Part shown: positions 57,268 through 64,000 of the stretch, in pieces | Layout: each line of letters begins with the position of its first letter | Numbering within the stretch: the stretch's first letter is position 1 | NCBI GenBank assembly: GCA_038748515.1 | Contig: JBCDIW010000015.1 | Span: 1 to 64,000, forward strand | Source: Congregibacter sp038748515 | GTDB lineage: Bacteria > Pseudomonadota > Gammaproteobacteria > Pseudomonadales > Halieaceae | Direction of reading: 5' to 3' | DNA length: 64,000 bases | Made by a program: the position numbers and the translations under genes | The notes under the pieces: generated by a model | Database searches by the model: none | What the model was told of the DNA's origin: nothing | The model's input: only the letters and a program-made list of their open reading frames with translations

Positions 57268-59280
57268 CTAGAGCTGAATGCCGACGAGGTTGAAAAAGAG
57301 CATGGCGCCGAACAGCGCCACGGTGGAGATACCGAGCAGGCTGGCGTGCGTCAGGGAAAGGTAGGCGCGGAGGCCGGGCGACGGCCCTGACCGCCGCCAG
57401 ACCTGCAGTGTGCCCAGGCCCAGGAGCAGTGCCATTACCAGCACGACGTTCAGGATGAGCAGCAACACGGTCATGCGCAGGAAGTCGTTGTTGGAGTACT
57501 GAATGAACGCCTGAGCGAGGTTGTCCGTTCCCAGGGTGATGGGCAGGCTCAACGCGACTACGCCCGTAGCCGCCAGCAGCGCCAGGCGCTTCGGCGCAAG
57601 CCAATGCCCTTGATTCGACTCCGCGGGGGGCGGCAGGCGCCAGAGCGGCGCCAGAAACCCGCTGAGTAGAGTCAGCAGTCCCAGCACGAGGCACCAGCTC
57701 CAGATACGGGGATCGCCTAGGCGGGATACCTTTCGCCAGGCCGCTGAGTTCGACGTGAGGTAAAGATCGCCGTTGCTCAGTTGCTTGAAGGCGACGCGAT
57801 CGGAAAGGTCCTCCACCCGGGCGAAGGCGCCGTCGCCGATGGCCCGGTACTCCTCCTTGCCGATCCATAGGGTGTCTCCTTCTGCGCCTTCTGTGCCAAG
57901 CGTGACGCGACGCGTGTTGCCGGCGTAAAACACCTTGGCCATGCTCGTGAAGGGGCGACGCTCCACCCAGTAGGTTCCAGGGAGCTTGTCCCGGGCAATG
58001 GGCTGCGGTGGCGTGCCGTCCGTCCGCGCCTCGGGCATCACGCGGGGCGGCAGGAAATTCTCGGCAAAGCTGTCCCAAACCTTTTCAGTGCTGGAAAGGC
58101 GTTCCCCCTTGGGGCCGGCCTCACCGGGGATCAGTCGCCCTCTGCCGATGGCGCTCATCAGGAGGTCGCTGAGATCGGGCACCGGAGTGGCCGACATCAG
58201 GGTCAGGTAGAAGCCAAGCTGCAGCTCGGGAATCACCGCCATATGGCTGGCAAAGCCCGGCAGTCCGCAGCCGTGGGAGGCCATGGCGTACTCGCCATAG
58301 CGGCGCGGGTACAGATGCAGTCCCACGCCCTCCACCAGGGGATTAGCGCGGAACTGCACGTGCTGCATGCTCGCGCGACGCTCCCGGGACAGCACCTCGT
58401 CGTAGACGTAGCTGGCAAGGTCGGCGTGAAACGCCGCGTAACGCAGCATATCGGCCGGTGTCGAAATGATGCCGCCGGAGGCGGCGGCGGAGGGGTGCTT
58501 GGGAAAGAATGCGACGGGCTGTAGCTCGCCGCTGGGGAACACCGCTGCGGGGGTAGCGAGGTTTTCGGGCAGGGCAAGACTGTGATGGAGAAGGGTGTTT
58601 TCCATGTCCAGGGGCGCAAATATGTTCTGCGCCATGTAGTCGGCGAGCGTGAGGCCACTGACGTCTTCAATCAGCGCTCCTTCCAAGGCAACGCCCAGAT
58701 TGGCGTAGAGACTGATCTGGCCCGGTTCCCGGATCAGGTTTTCCCGCAGCAGCCGCGCGAATTCCTGACGGCTTACCGGAGTCGGAATATCCGTATGCGT
58801 GCCCTGCGGGGTACCGCCGCCGGTCATGCCGCTGGAGTGGGTCATGAGCTGACGCAGGGTCACTCGATCGCCCCAGGGCTCGGGCAGCCGGTAGCGCGTG
58901 AGGTGCCGATTTACCGGCGTATCCAGGTCCGGAAGCAATCCGCCCTCGATCAACTGTAGCGCCGAGACCGCGGTGAAGGACTTCGACAGCGAGCACATGC
59001 GCATCCGACTGCGCTGCGGATCCAGGGGAATCTCGCGCGGCGCGTCTTCCCAGCCGTAGGCTTCCAGAAGCAGCGTCTCTCCGCCCTGTATCACTCCGAC
59101 GGCGGCACCGGAGAGGCGTCGCTCCTCGAACGCCGCGCCGAGGAGGCCATCGGCCCAGTTCTTGAGCGCCTTTGGCTCGAACACCGGTTCGGCACAGATT
59201 CCCGGCGTTCCACCGAGGCCGCAGAGAGCGGCGCCTACCGCGATCTTCCGCAGCCGCTGCCGGATGCCCGGGGCGCTCAC
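57268..59280 (-). CDS. Serine beta-lactamase-fold hydrolase with C-terminal membrane helices
   Basis: A 670-residue protein. Signal peptide about 1-30 (GAALCGLGGTPGICA). The class C beta-lactamase/S12 domain (about 40-370) has the SxxK motif in MCSLSKSFTAVSALQLIEGG, the Tyr motif in LYANLGVALEGA and an HGCG motif in place of KTG/HGG (ASHGCGLPGF). A lipocalin-like segment (about 430-530) follows. Four hydrophobic helices (about 540-670) anchor the C-terminus. It is probably a D-amino-acid esterase/peptidase acting in the periplasm, not a drug-resistance enzyme. It starts with GTG overlapping the M81 gene stop by four bases; last gene of the operon. Confidence 0.9.
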   Translation of the reverse strand: MSAPGIRQRLRKIAVGAALCGLGGTPGICAEPVFEPKALKNWADGLLGAAFEERRLSGAAVGVIQGGETLLLEAYGWEDAPREIPLDPQRSRMRMCSLSKSFTAVSALQLIEGGLLPDLDTPVNRHLTRYRLPEPWGDRVTLRQLMTHSSGMTGGGTPQGTHTDIPTPVSRQEFARLLRENLIREPGQISLYANLGVALEGALIEDVSGLTLADYMAQNIFAPLDMENTLLHHSLALPENLATPAAVFPSGELQPVAFFPKHPSAAASGGIISTPADMLRYAAFHADLASYVYDEVLSRERRASMQHVQFRANPLVEGVGLHLYPRRYGEYAMASHGCGLPGFASHMAVIPELQLGFYLTLMSATPVPDLSDLLMSAIGRGRLIPGEAGPKGERLSSTEKVWDSFAENFLPPRVMPEARTDGTPPQPIARDKLPGTYWVERRPFTSMAKVFYAGNTRRVTLGTEGAEGDTLWIGKEEYRAIGDGAFARVEDLSDRVAFKQLSNGDLYLTSNSAAWRKVSRLGDPRIWSWCLVLGLLTLLSGFLAPLWRLPPPAESNQGHWLAPKRLALLAATGVVALSLPITLGTDNLAQAFIQYSNNDFLRMTVLLLILNVVLVMALLLGLGTLQVWRRSGPSPGLRAYLSLTHASLLGISTVALFGAMLFFNLVGIQL

Positions 59281-60911
59281 TGAGCGCCGCGTTCGCTGAT
59301 GTCGGCGCCCGAGCCCGTACCGGCCCCTTCCGCGACGCTGTCGGGCTCTGCCTCAAAGTACTTGGAGTAGATACCTTCTGGGAGGTTGCGGTAGTCGAGA
59401 AGACTGATGTTCGCAGGACCATGCCCCGGGGCATCGATGATCACCGAGTGCCTGGCGAAGCCCGTTTCCATAAAGCCGCGTCGGAAGTGATTGCGGGACT
59501 TGACCACGAAAATACTGAGGTCATCCACGGGGACGGCAAGATCTTCAAGAAGCTTCGGCGTGGTGACCTGCTCGTAATAGTCACTGAGGATATACCAGGT
59601 ATTGTCCGCAGCCTCGATGGTCGCATAGCGCTTCCCGACGAGGCCGCCGGGCTTGCCCAGGAAACGCAGGCTGCCCTCGACGGGCAGAGGCGCCCCGGCG
59701 AGCTCCGAGCTCTTGCCGCCGATGTTCAGCGCTACGGCATCCCCTTCATCGTAGTTCTCGTGGAGTTCATCGAGCACGTCCTGATCGGCGATCGCGGCGA
59801 TCACGAAATCCGTCTTGCCGAGCCGCCGCAGCTCCCGGGCGATCTCCGTGGAGTCGCCCATGCGATCGGACATGTTGGCCAGAACGAGTTTGCCGGGATC
59901 GGCTTTCTGGGCGTCCAAACCGCGACCTACGCCTTCGCTTACGGCGGGAATGGGGTACTCGAAGTCTGCCCGGCGACTGCGAATGTACTCGTTCATGTCA
60001 GCGGCGATTTCATCGGCCAGCTCCTGATCGTTGTTGGTCACGACGAGTACGGCCATGCCGATATCCGGCACATCGGCAAAGGTCCAGCCGTTGAACACCG
60101 ACACGAAGGCGTCCTGCTCACGATTCTCCCAGCGACGGGCGCGCTCCATGATGTCCTGCGGAGCTCCAGTATGGGTGCCGCCGTAAACCGTGGCGAACAT
60201 CACGCCGGGCTTGCGCAGAGCGCTGGTCGGCGTGTAGTCGCCACGGATGCTGCGTATCAACAGGCGCGCCGCGCGCTCGCCCTGGAGGTCCGCGTCGTAG
60301 TGAGGAAAGCGCTTTACCGCGAGACCGATATCCAGGTACTTCAGGAGTTCCTCATCCTCGTTGCCATGGTGGTCGAAGGTTGCGGAGATCGGGATGTCGT
60401 CGCCGACCAGGACGCGGACGCGACGTACGATTTCCGCCTCCGGTCGGGGAATACCCTCCACAGCCATGCCTCCGTGGAGAAACAGATGCACGCCATCCAC
60501 CTTCTCCATGGCAGCGATGTTGTCGACGATGCCCCCGGTGTACTTATCGAAGGCCTCGCGTGTGATGGTGCTTGCCGAGGACCCGCCGAAGGGCCAGGCG
60601 ACCAGATACGCGGGCTTAGCCAGGACGCCGGCCTGCATGGATACGCCGTGAAGAAAACCCTGTATATAGGGGATCGGCACCGCCTTGGTCGCTTCCGCCG
60701 CAAGGCCGGACAGGGGTTTGAAATCGTGTTCGAACTGCTCAATGCCCGTGGGTGGCGAGGGGCAGAAGGTGCAGGTTTCGTGCTGGAACATCGCGTATGC
60801 AATCACGATGTCGCTCTGGCTTTCGCGCAGCTGCAGATAGCTGAACAGATAAATGGCTCCGGCGGCCACAAGCCCGAGCACGCCCAGGCCGATACGTTTC
60901 ATCCACTTCAT
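59277..60911 (-). CDS. M81-family (microcystinase MlrC-like) metallopeptidase
   Basis: A 544-residue protein with an N-terminal membrane anchor (LGVLGLVAAGAIYLFSYLQL). The M81 core has IAYAMFQHETCTFCP, VDGVHLFLHGGMAVEG with an early metal ligand, ISATFDHHGNEDEE, RFPHYDADLQGERAARLL and a C-terminal DUF1485-like domain (MSDRMGDSTEIARELRR). MlrC-type enzymes hydrolyse small linear peptides with zinc. The ribosome-binding site is GGGAG. It lies 75 bases after the DSD1-like gene and overlaps the downstream hydrolase gene by four bases, so it is part of the four-gene operon. Confidence 0.92.
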   Translation of the reverse strand: MKWMKRIGLGVLGLVAAGAIYLFSYLQLRESQSDIVIAYAMFQHETCTFCPSPPTGIEQFEHDFKPLSGLAAEATKAVPIPYIQGFLHGVSMQAGVLAKPAYLVAWPFGGSSASTITREAFDKYTGGIVDNIAAMEKVDGVHLFLHGGMAVEGIPRPEAEIVRRVRVLVGDDIPISATFDHHGNEDEELLKYLDIGLAVKRFPHYDADLQGERAARLLIRSIRGDYTPTSALRKPGVMFATVYGGTHTGAPQDIMERARRWENREQDAFVSVFNGWTFADVPDIGMAVLVVTNNDQELADEIAADMNEYIRSRRADFEYPIPAVSEGVGRGLDAQKADPGKLVLANMSDRMGDSTEIARELRRLGKTDFVIAAIADQDVLDELHENYDEGDAVALNIGGKSSELAGAPLPVEGSLRFLGKPGGLVGKRYATIEAADNTWYILSDYYEQVTTPKLLEDLAVPVDDLSIFVVKSRNHFRRGFMETGFARHSVIIDAPGHGPANISLLDYRNLPEGIYSKYFEAEPDSVAEGAGTGSGADISERGAQ

Positions 60912-60986
60912 CGGTGGCGCTCCCTGTGTCTGGAAAATCTGCTGTGCGGCGCCCGCGTGCCTGGGCGCCAGTGGGGCCTGTGTGCT

Positions 60987-62204
60987 TTACCAGCCGCCAG
61001 ATCTTGACCAGTGCGCGGACAGCCGGCCGCCCTCAAGCACATCGTAGGCGTCGTACTGCGCGGCGGTGGCACAGGCGTGATTGGGCAGCACCCGCAGCTG
61101 GCTACCGAGGGGAAACTGCGCGTAGTTGATGCTCTGTCCGTCCCGCGCCGGGCTGATGATCCCGTGCTCCTGATTCGCGCCGCTCATCACGAGAGGGAGG
61201 GGTTTGCCGTCGATGTCGACAACGGCCCCGTACCCGAAATCCTGTTCCTGATCGGCCGTGCCGCGATCGCGCGACATGGCCATCCAGCCGCCGTCGGTGA
61301 TGATCCACTGCTTGTCCTTCTGATAACCGGTGACAGTGACAAGGACGCTCAGCGCGATGTCCTGCGGCGCGCACACGCCGATCCCCGCCATCACCAGGTC
61401 GAAGGTCGAGTACACACCGGCGCGGACTTCGCTGATCCCACTCAGGTCGTCGATGGCGAAGGCGGTGGGCGTCGAGCCGACGGATACGACGGGACAGGGA
61501 AGGCCGGCGGCGCGCAGTCGCCGGGCGGCGTCGAGGCTACGATCCCGTTCCTGCCGGGCCATGGCCAGCAGGGATTCCGGCGTTCGGCAGCTGTAGCTCT
61601 CGCCCGCATGGGTCATGACGCCGCGCAGTTCCACACCGTCGCTGCCGTGCAGCGCCTCGCCGATGCGCAGCAGGTCTTCGCCATAGGGGTCGGTGCCCGA
61701 ACGATGACCGTCGGTATCGAGTTCTATGAGTACGGGAAAGGACGTACCCCGCGCCGCGCCATAGGCAGCCAGCATCTCTGCCATCTCCGGTGTATCCAGG
61801 GTCACCTTCAGATCCATGCCCCGGGTCATCAAATCACGTGCCTGATCAAACTTGTTGGGAGAGATGCCGACGGCATAGAACACATCGGTGATGCCGTGAT
61901 CGAGGAAGTACGCGGCCTCTTTCAGAGTTGACACCGTGATGCCCTCGACGTTTCCCGCGGCGATGATATCCCGGGTAACGTCGATGCTCTTGTGCGTTTT
62001 GACATGCGGGCGCAGGACGCCGCCGAGGGATCCGATATGCTGCGAGAGCCTTGACGCGTTCGCCCGGAGCTTATCCCGGTCGAGGAGCAGGGCGGGGGTG
62101 GTCAGGCGAGCGAGGTCCGTGGCGGCCGGAGCGTCCGTCCGCGTCTCTTCGCCTTCCGGCTCGATGGGCTGCTGTGGTTTAGCGGTAATTGCGGCGCTTG
62201 TCAC
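60987..62204 (-). CDS. DSD1-family PLP enzyme (D-threonine aldolase / 3-hydroxyaspartate aldolase / D-serine dehydratase-like)
   Basis: A 405-residue cytoplasmic enzyme. The N-terminal alanine-racemase-type barrel has PALLLDRDKL and the PLP lysine in LRPHVKTHKS, then VLIELDTDGHRSGT and SVGSTPTAF. The C-terminal D-serine-dehydratase-like domain has VLPNHACATAAQYD, whose His and Cys bind a metal. Members cleave beta-hydroxy-D-amino acids (to glycine plus an aldehyde, or glyoxylate) or dehydrate D-serine. It overlaps the upstream OCD-family gene by four bases (GTGA), so the two act together. The exact substrate is not set by sequence. Confidence 0.92.
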   Translation of the reverse strand: MTSAAITAKPQQPIEPEGEETRTDAPAATDLARLTTPALLLDRDKLRANASRLSQHIGSLGGVLRPHVKTHKSIDVTRDIIAAGNVEGITVSTLKEAAYFLDHGITDVFYAVGISPNKFDQARDLMTRGMDLKVTLDTPEMAEMLAAYGAARGTSFPVLIELDTDGHRSGTDPYGEDLLRIGEALHGSDGVELRGVMTHAGESYSCRTPESLLAMARQERDRSLDAARRLRAAGLPCPVVSVGSTPTAFAIDDLSGISEVRAGVYSTFDLVMAGIGVCAPQDIALSVLVTVTGYQKDKQWIITDGGWMAMSRDRGTADQEQDFGYGAVVDIDGKPLPLVMSGANQEHGIISPARDGQSINYAQFPLGSQLRVLPNHACATAAQYDAYDVLEGGRLSAHWSRSGGW

Positions 62205-63217
62205 GGTCGAGCCTCCGGCGGTGTGCCATGCTGGCTGAGAGCTGTGAATCGCCCGAGAATCTGTGCCTTGCGCAGCGCAAGACTTGCTGCCGCGAGGTCC
62301 TGCATACCCATACCAGTGCTGTCGAAGATCGTGATCTCCTGATCCGAGCCGCGCCCGTTGGCGTTGCCGTTAATGACCGCACCGAGGGGGACGATGTCCT
62401 TTTCCTCGATCAAGCCAGCGGCAACGGCGTGCTGGGCCTCTCCCAGTCGCGCGTTCTGATCCGGTGCATCACCAAACACGATGGCATCCGCGAAGAGCGC
62501 TGCGTCAACTTCCTGCTTGCCCTGGGTGTCCGTTCCCATGCACGCGATGTGCGTGCCGGGGCGGATCCAGTCGGCTGCGATGTAGGATGAGAAGGACAGG
62601 GCGACGGTAATGAGCACATCGCTGCCACGGCACAGATCTTCCATGGGCACAATGTCGATCGGGACATCGAGATCCGCCAGCGCGCCCGTGAGAGCCTCCG
62701 CGGAGCCGGACGGGCGCTTTGGAAGGAGCACGCGATCGAACTTGCCCTGGGCAAAGCAGGCGCGCACCTGGAATTCCGCCTGGCCGCCGGCGGCGGTAAC
62801 GCCGAGGATTCGAGCGTCCTCGCGGGCCAGATAACGCAGGGAGATAGCGCTCGCCGCGGCCGTACGCAGCGCCGTAAGGTAGGTGCCGCAGACCAGCGCC
62901 GCCGGCGCGCCGCTGTCCGGATCGAAAAGCATGATAGTGGACTGATGATTCGCCAGGCCCCGTTCCCGATTGCCGGGCCATAGCCCCCCGGCTTTGATGC
63001 CGAGGGAAGGTCCGCGTTGATCGAAGCCCGACTTAAAGCCAAAGATAGCGTCGGAATACCCCAGCGCCTGTCTCACGACGGGAAAGTTGAAGGCATCGTC
63101 TGCCGCGAGGCTCGAAAAGCACGCCTCGATAGCCTCATTGACCTCGCCCTGTGTCACACAGTCACGCACGTCGCTCTCGGACAGGAAAAAGATGGTACCG
63201 GGGCGAATATCCGGCAT
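62201..63217 (-). CDS. Ornithine cyclodeaminase/mu-crystallin family, BhcD-like iminosuccinate reductase
   Basis: About 338 residues from ATG 63217; no strong ribosome-binding site, and a GTG at 63301 is an alternative. The OCD fold has NFPVVRQALGYSDAIFGFKSGFD, GIKAGGLWPGN, ANHQSTIMLFDPDSG, LTALRTAAASA, a Rossmann GVTAAGGQAEFQVRA, CMGTDTQGKQE, GEAQHAVAAGLI and FDSTGMGMQDLA. These blocks match, from memory, the iminosuccinate reductase BhcD of the beta-hydroxyaspartate cycle more than true ornithine cyclodeaminases. The Rossmann loop reads TAAGGQA where most members have GAGxQA. It is first in the minus-strand operon, behind a consensus promoter at 63439-63467. Confidence 0.88.
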   Translation of the reverse strand: MPDIRPGTIFFLSESDVRDCVTQGEVNEAIEACFSSLAADDAFNFPVVRQALGYSDAIFGFKSGFDQRGPSLGIKAGGLWPGNRERGLANHQSTIMLFDPDSGAPAALVCGTYLTALRTAAASAISLRYLAREDARILGVTAAGGQAEFQVRACFAQGKFDRVLLPKRPSGSAEALTGALADLDVPIDIVPMEDLCRGSDVLITVALSFSSYIAADWIRPGTHIACMGTDTQGKQEVDAALFADAIVFGDAPDQNARLGEAQHAVAAGLIEEKDIVPLGAVINGNANGRGSDQEITIFDSTGMGMQDLAAASLALRKAQILGRFTALSQHGTPPEARP

Positions 63218-63438
63218 TGAGATGCGCTGATGAGCTGCACCGGTGGGAGCCGTTTCTTCAAGCGCCAGAGCAGTGGCGGTGTCATGAACCTGGGGAGACA
63301 CTAACGTTACAACCTCTTGTGGTGAGCGTGGCTGGGGCTGTTCTGCGCGCTGATCGCGGGCGTCCAGACCGCAGCGCTGCGACACGGCGTGGAGATGCGC
63401 TATGCGCCCTCCGGCGTTGAACCCCGATCCAGTTCGCA

Positions 63439-63467
63439 ATTCTGCGACCCATGATTTATCTTGTCAA
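63439..63467 (-). promoter_or_regulatory. Promoter of the OCD-DSD1-M81-hydrolase operon
   Basis: On the minus strand TTGACA (63467-63462) and CAGAAT (63444-63439) are separated by exactly 17 bases. Transcription would start near 63432, leaving a leader of about 215 bases before the ATG at 63217. Confidence 0.7.
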
Positions 63468-63612
63468 CAAGCTATTTTTTTGGCCGAGATTTTTCTGAAC
63501 ACTGGAAGGGTATCCGCGCGCTGTTAGCGCAGCGGCTGTAGAAGAATGCCCCCGATGAGCGCTGCGCATCGCCGCCGCTCGCGCTTTGAGCGGCCCTGGT
63601 CCAAAAACAATC

Positions 63613-63645
63613 TTGACACGTAGTATCTCGATATCGTGATATATT
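63613..63645 (+). promoter_or_regulatory. Plus-strand promoter with overlapping palindromic operator
   Basis: TTGACA (63613-63618) is followed by an AT-rich -10 zone (TGATATATT, 63637-63645). Between and across them lies an 18-bp near-palindrome, TATCTCGATATCGTGATA (63624-63641), which matches its own complement at 16 of 18 positions with CGATATCG at the centre. A repressor bound here would block the promoter of the alpha/beta hydrolase gene at 63674. Confidence 0.65.
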
Positions 63646-63673
63646 CCAAACAAAGCGAAGGCGGGACGAGCTT

Positions 63674-64000
63674 ATGAATCTTCTCTCGATGGTCCGTGGT
63701 CAGCGATCAGCTCGGACTGGCAGCGGCGCCCTGGCCGCGCTTTTCCAGGGTATCGCGCTATTTATCGGTTTGCTTCTCTCGGCTACGGGGCAGGCCCGCA
63801 TCGTTGGTCTTGAGACTTTCGCGCTGAACGACGAGCGGGCGCTGGAGGTTGAAGTCGGTGAGCTTCCGGTACTGGAAAATCGCGACAATCCCGATAGCCG
63901 ACGCATCAAGCTCGGCTTCTTCCGCGTGAAGTCAGCGCGAGATGACAGCAGCGTTCCAACCTTCATTCTCCCCGGTGGCCCCGGAGGCTCATACACGGAG
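63674..64000 (+). CDS. Secreted alpha/beta hydrolase (3' partial)
   Basis: The frame starts at ATG 63674 and runs without a stop to the last base (109 codons). An N-terminal hydrophobic segment (ALAALFQGIALFIGLLLS) is a signal peptide or anchor. A strand-rich section (VGELPVLENR, KLGFFRVKSA) follows, and the visible part ends in FILPGGPGGSYTE. The GGPGGS motif is the oxyanion-hole loop of proline-iminopeptidase-like S33 hydrolases, which places the catalytic Ser beyond the window. Divergent from the peptide/amino-acid operon; possibly a functional partner. Confidence 0.82.
   Translation, partial: MNLLSMVRGQRSARTGSGALAALFQGIALFIGLLLSATGQARIVGLETFALNDERALEVEVGELPVLENRDNPDSRRIKLGFFRVKSARDDSSVPTFILPGGPGGSYTE

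Noticed and set aside
57268..59280. Calling the serine hydrolase an antibiotic-resistance beta-lactamase
   Set aside because: It has the SxxK and Tyr motifs of class C/S12 proteins but an HGCG third motif, a C-terminal membrane domain and an operon context of peptide and amino-acid catabolism.
59172..61007. A 611-codon plus-strand open frame opposite the M81 and hydrolase genes
   Set aside because: Antisense shadow of two genes with clear family motifs. The translated sequence has no recognisable motif.
1..64000. CRISPR arrays, insertion sequences, rRNA operons, prophage
   Set aside because: No regularly spaced repeats with unique spacers, no transposase- or integrase-like protein, no phage structural genes and no rRNA sequence were recognised on either strand.

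Overview
The window is GC-rich DNA from a gammaproteobacterium, most likely a marine, aerobic heterotroph of the OM60/NOR5 (Halieaceae) type. This is an inference from the infC-rpmI-rplT-pheS-pheT-ihfA-merR-tRNA-Pro gene order, the TonB receptor, the large set of secreted hydrolases, the PEP-CTERM protein and the sulfotransferases. No rRNA, CRISPR array, intact integrase, transposase or insertion sequence was seen.

Layout. 1-1554: C-terminal part of a secreted protein with Ca-binding thrombospondin-type-3-like repeats. 1665-1960: a decayed 3' remnant of thrS, in the place thrS normally occupies. 2203-7740: the translation operon infC (apparent AUC start), rpmI, rplT, an intrinsic terminator/attenuator, pheS, pheT, ihfA and a MerR-like gene. 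tRNA-Pro(GGG) follows with its own promoter. 7927-10824: a poorly coding accessory stretch with an att-like repeat cluster, a frameshifted PEP-CTERM gene and an orphan toxin-like ORF. 10825-24927: a secreted DUF7282-like protein, a Fur-controlled TonB siderophore receptor, a large sortilin/BNR propeller protein, a DUF2306 membrane protein, a thioesterase, two AraC regulators, DM13 and DoxX proteins and MsrB. 25033-34357: MscS channel, a nucleoside phosphorylase broken by an in-frame TGA, an LMW phosphatase/ArsC, an M24 peptidase, a CocE hydrolase, an NTF2-like protein and an amidohydrolase.

34413-38262: envelope genes and a PhoP/PhoQ-type two-component system. Two divergent promoters here carry identical direct-repeat operators. 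38254-43968: DMT transporter, Ada-like DNA repair protein, thioesterase, CbiM-like and TauE-like membrane proteins. tRNA-Arg(ACG) follows, with a 184-bp tandem duplication that repeats exactly the last 19 nt of the tRNA.

44687-53742 is the most unusual block. It holds a TPR + ATP-grasp + TauD/2-oxoglutarate-oxygenase fusion, a GQxR-type glycan-locus protein, a three-gene set (DRE-TIM aldolase fused to an MptE/Maf-like domain, a CMP-sugar cytidylyltransferase, a HAD phosphatase) that could make a CMP-activated ulosonic acid without a NeuB/KdsA synthase, and two sulfotransferases. 54553-55749 is a periplasmic chorismate mutase-cyclohexadienyl dehydratase fusion. 57268-63217 is a tight minus-strand operon: BhcD-like iminosuccinate reductase, DSD1-family PLP enzyme, M81 metallopeptidase and a serine beta-lactamase-fold hydrolase. 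It is divergent from an alpha/beta hydrolase that runs off the window end.

All calls come from reading the sequence and remembered family motifs. No database search was run.
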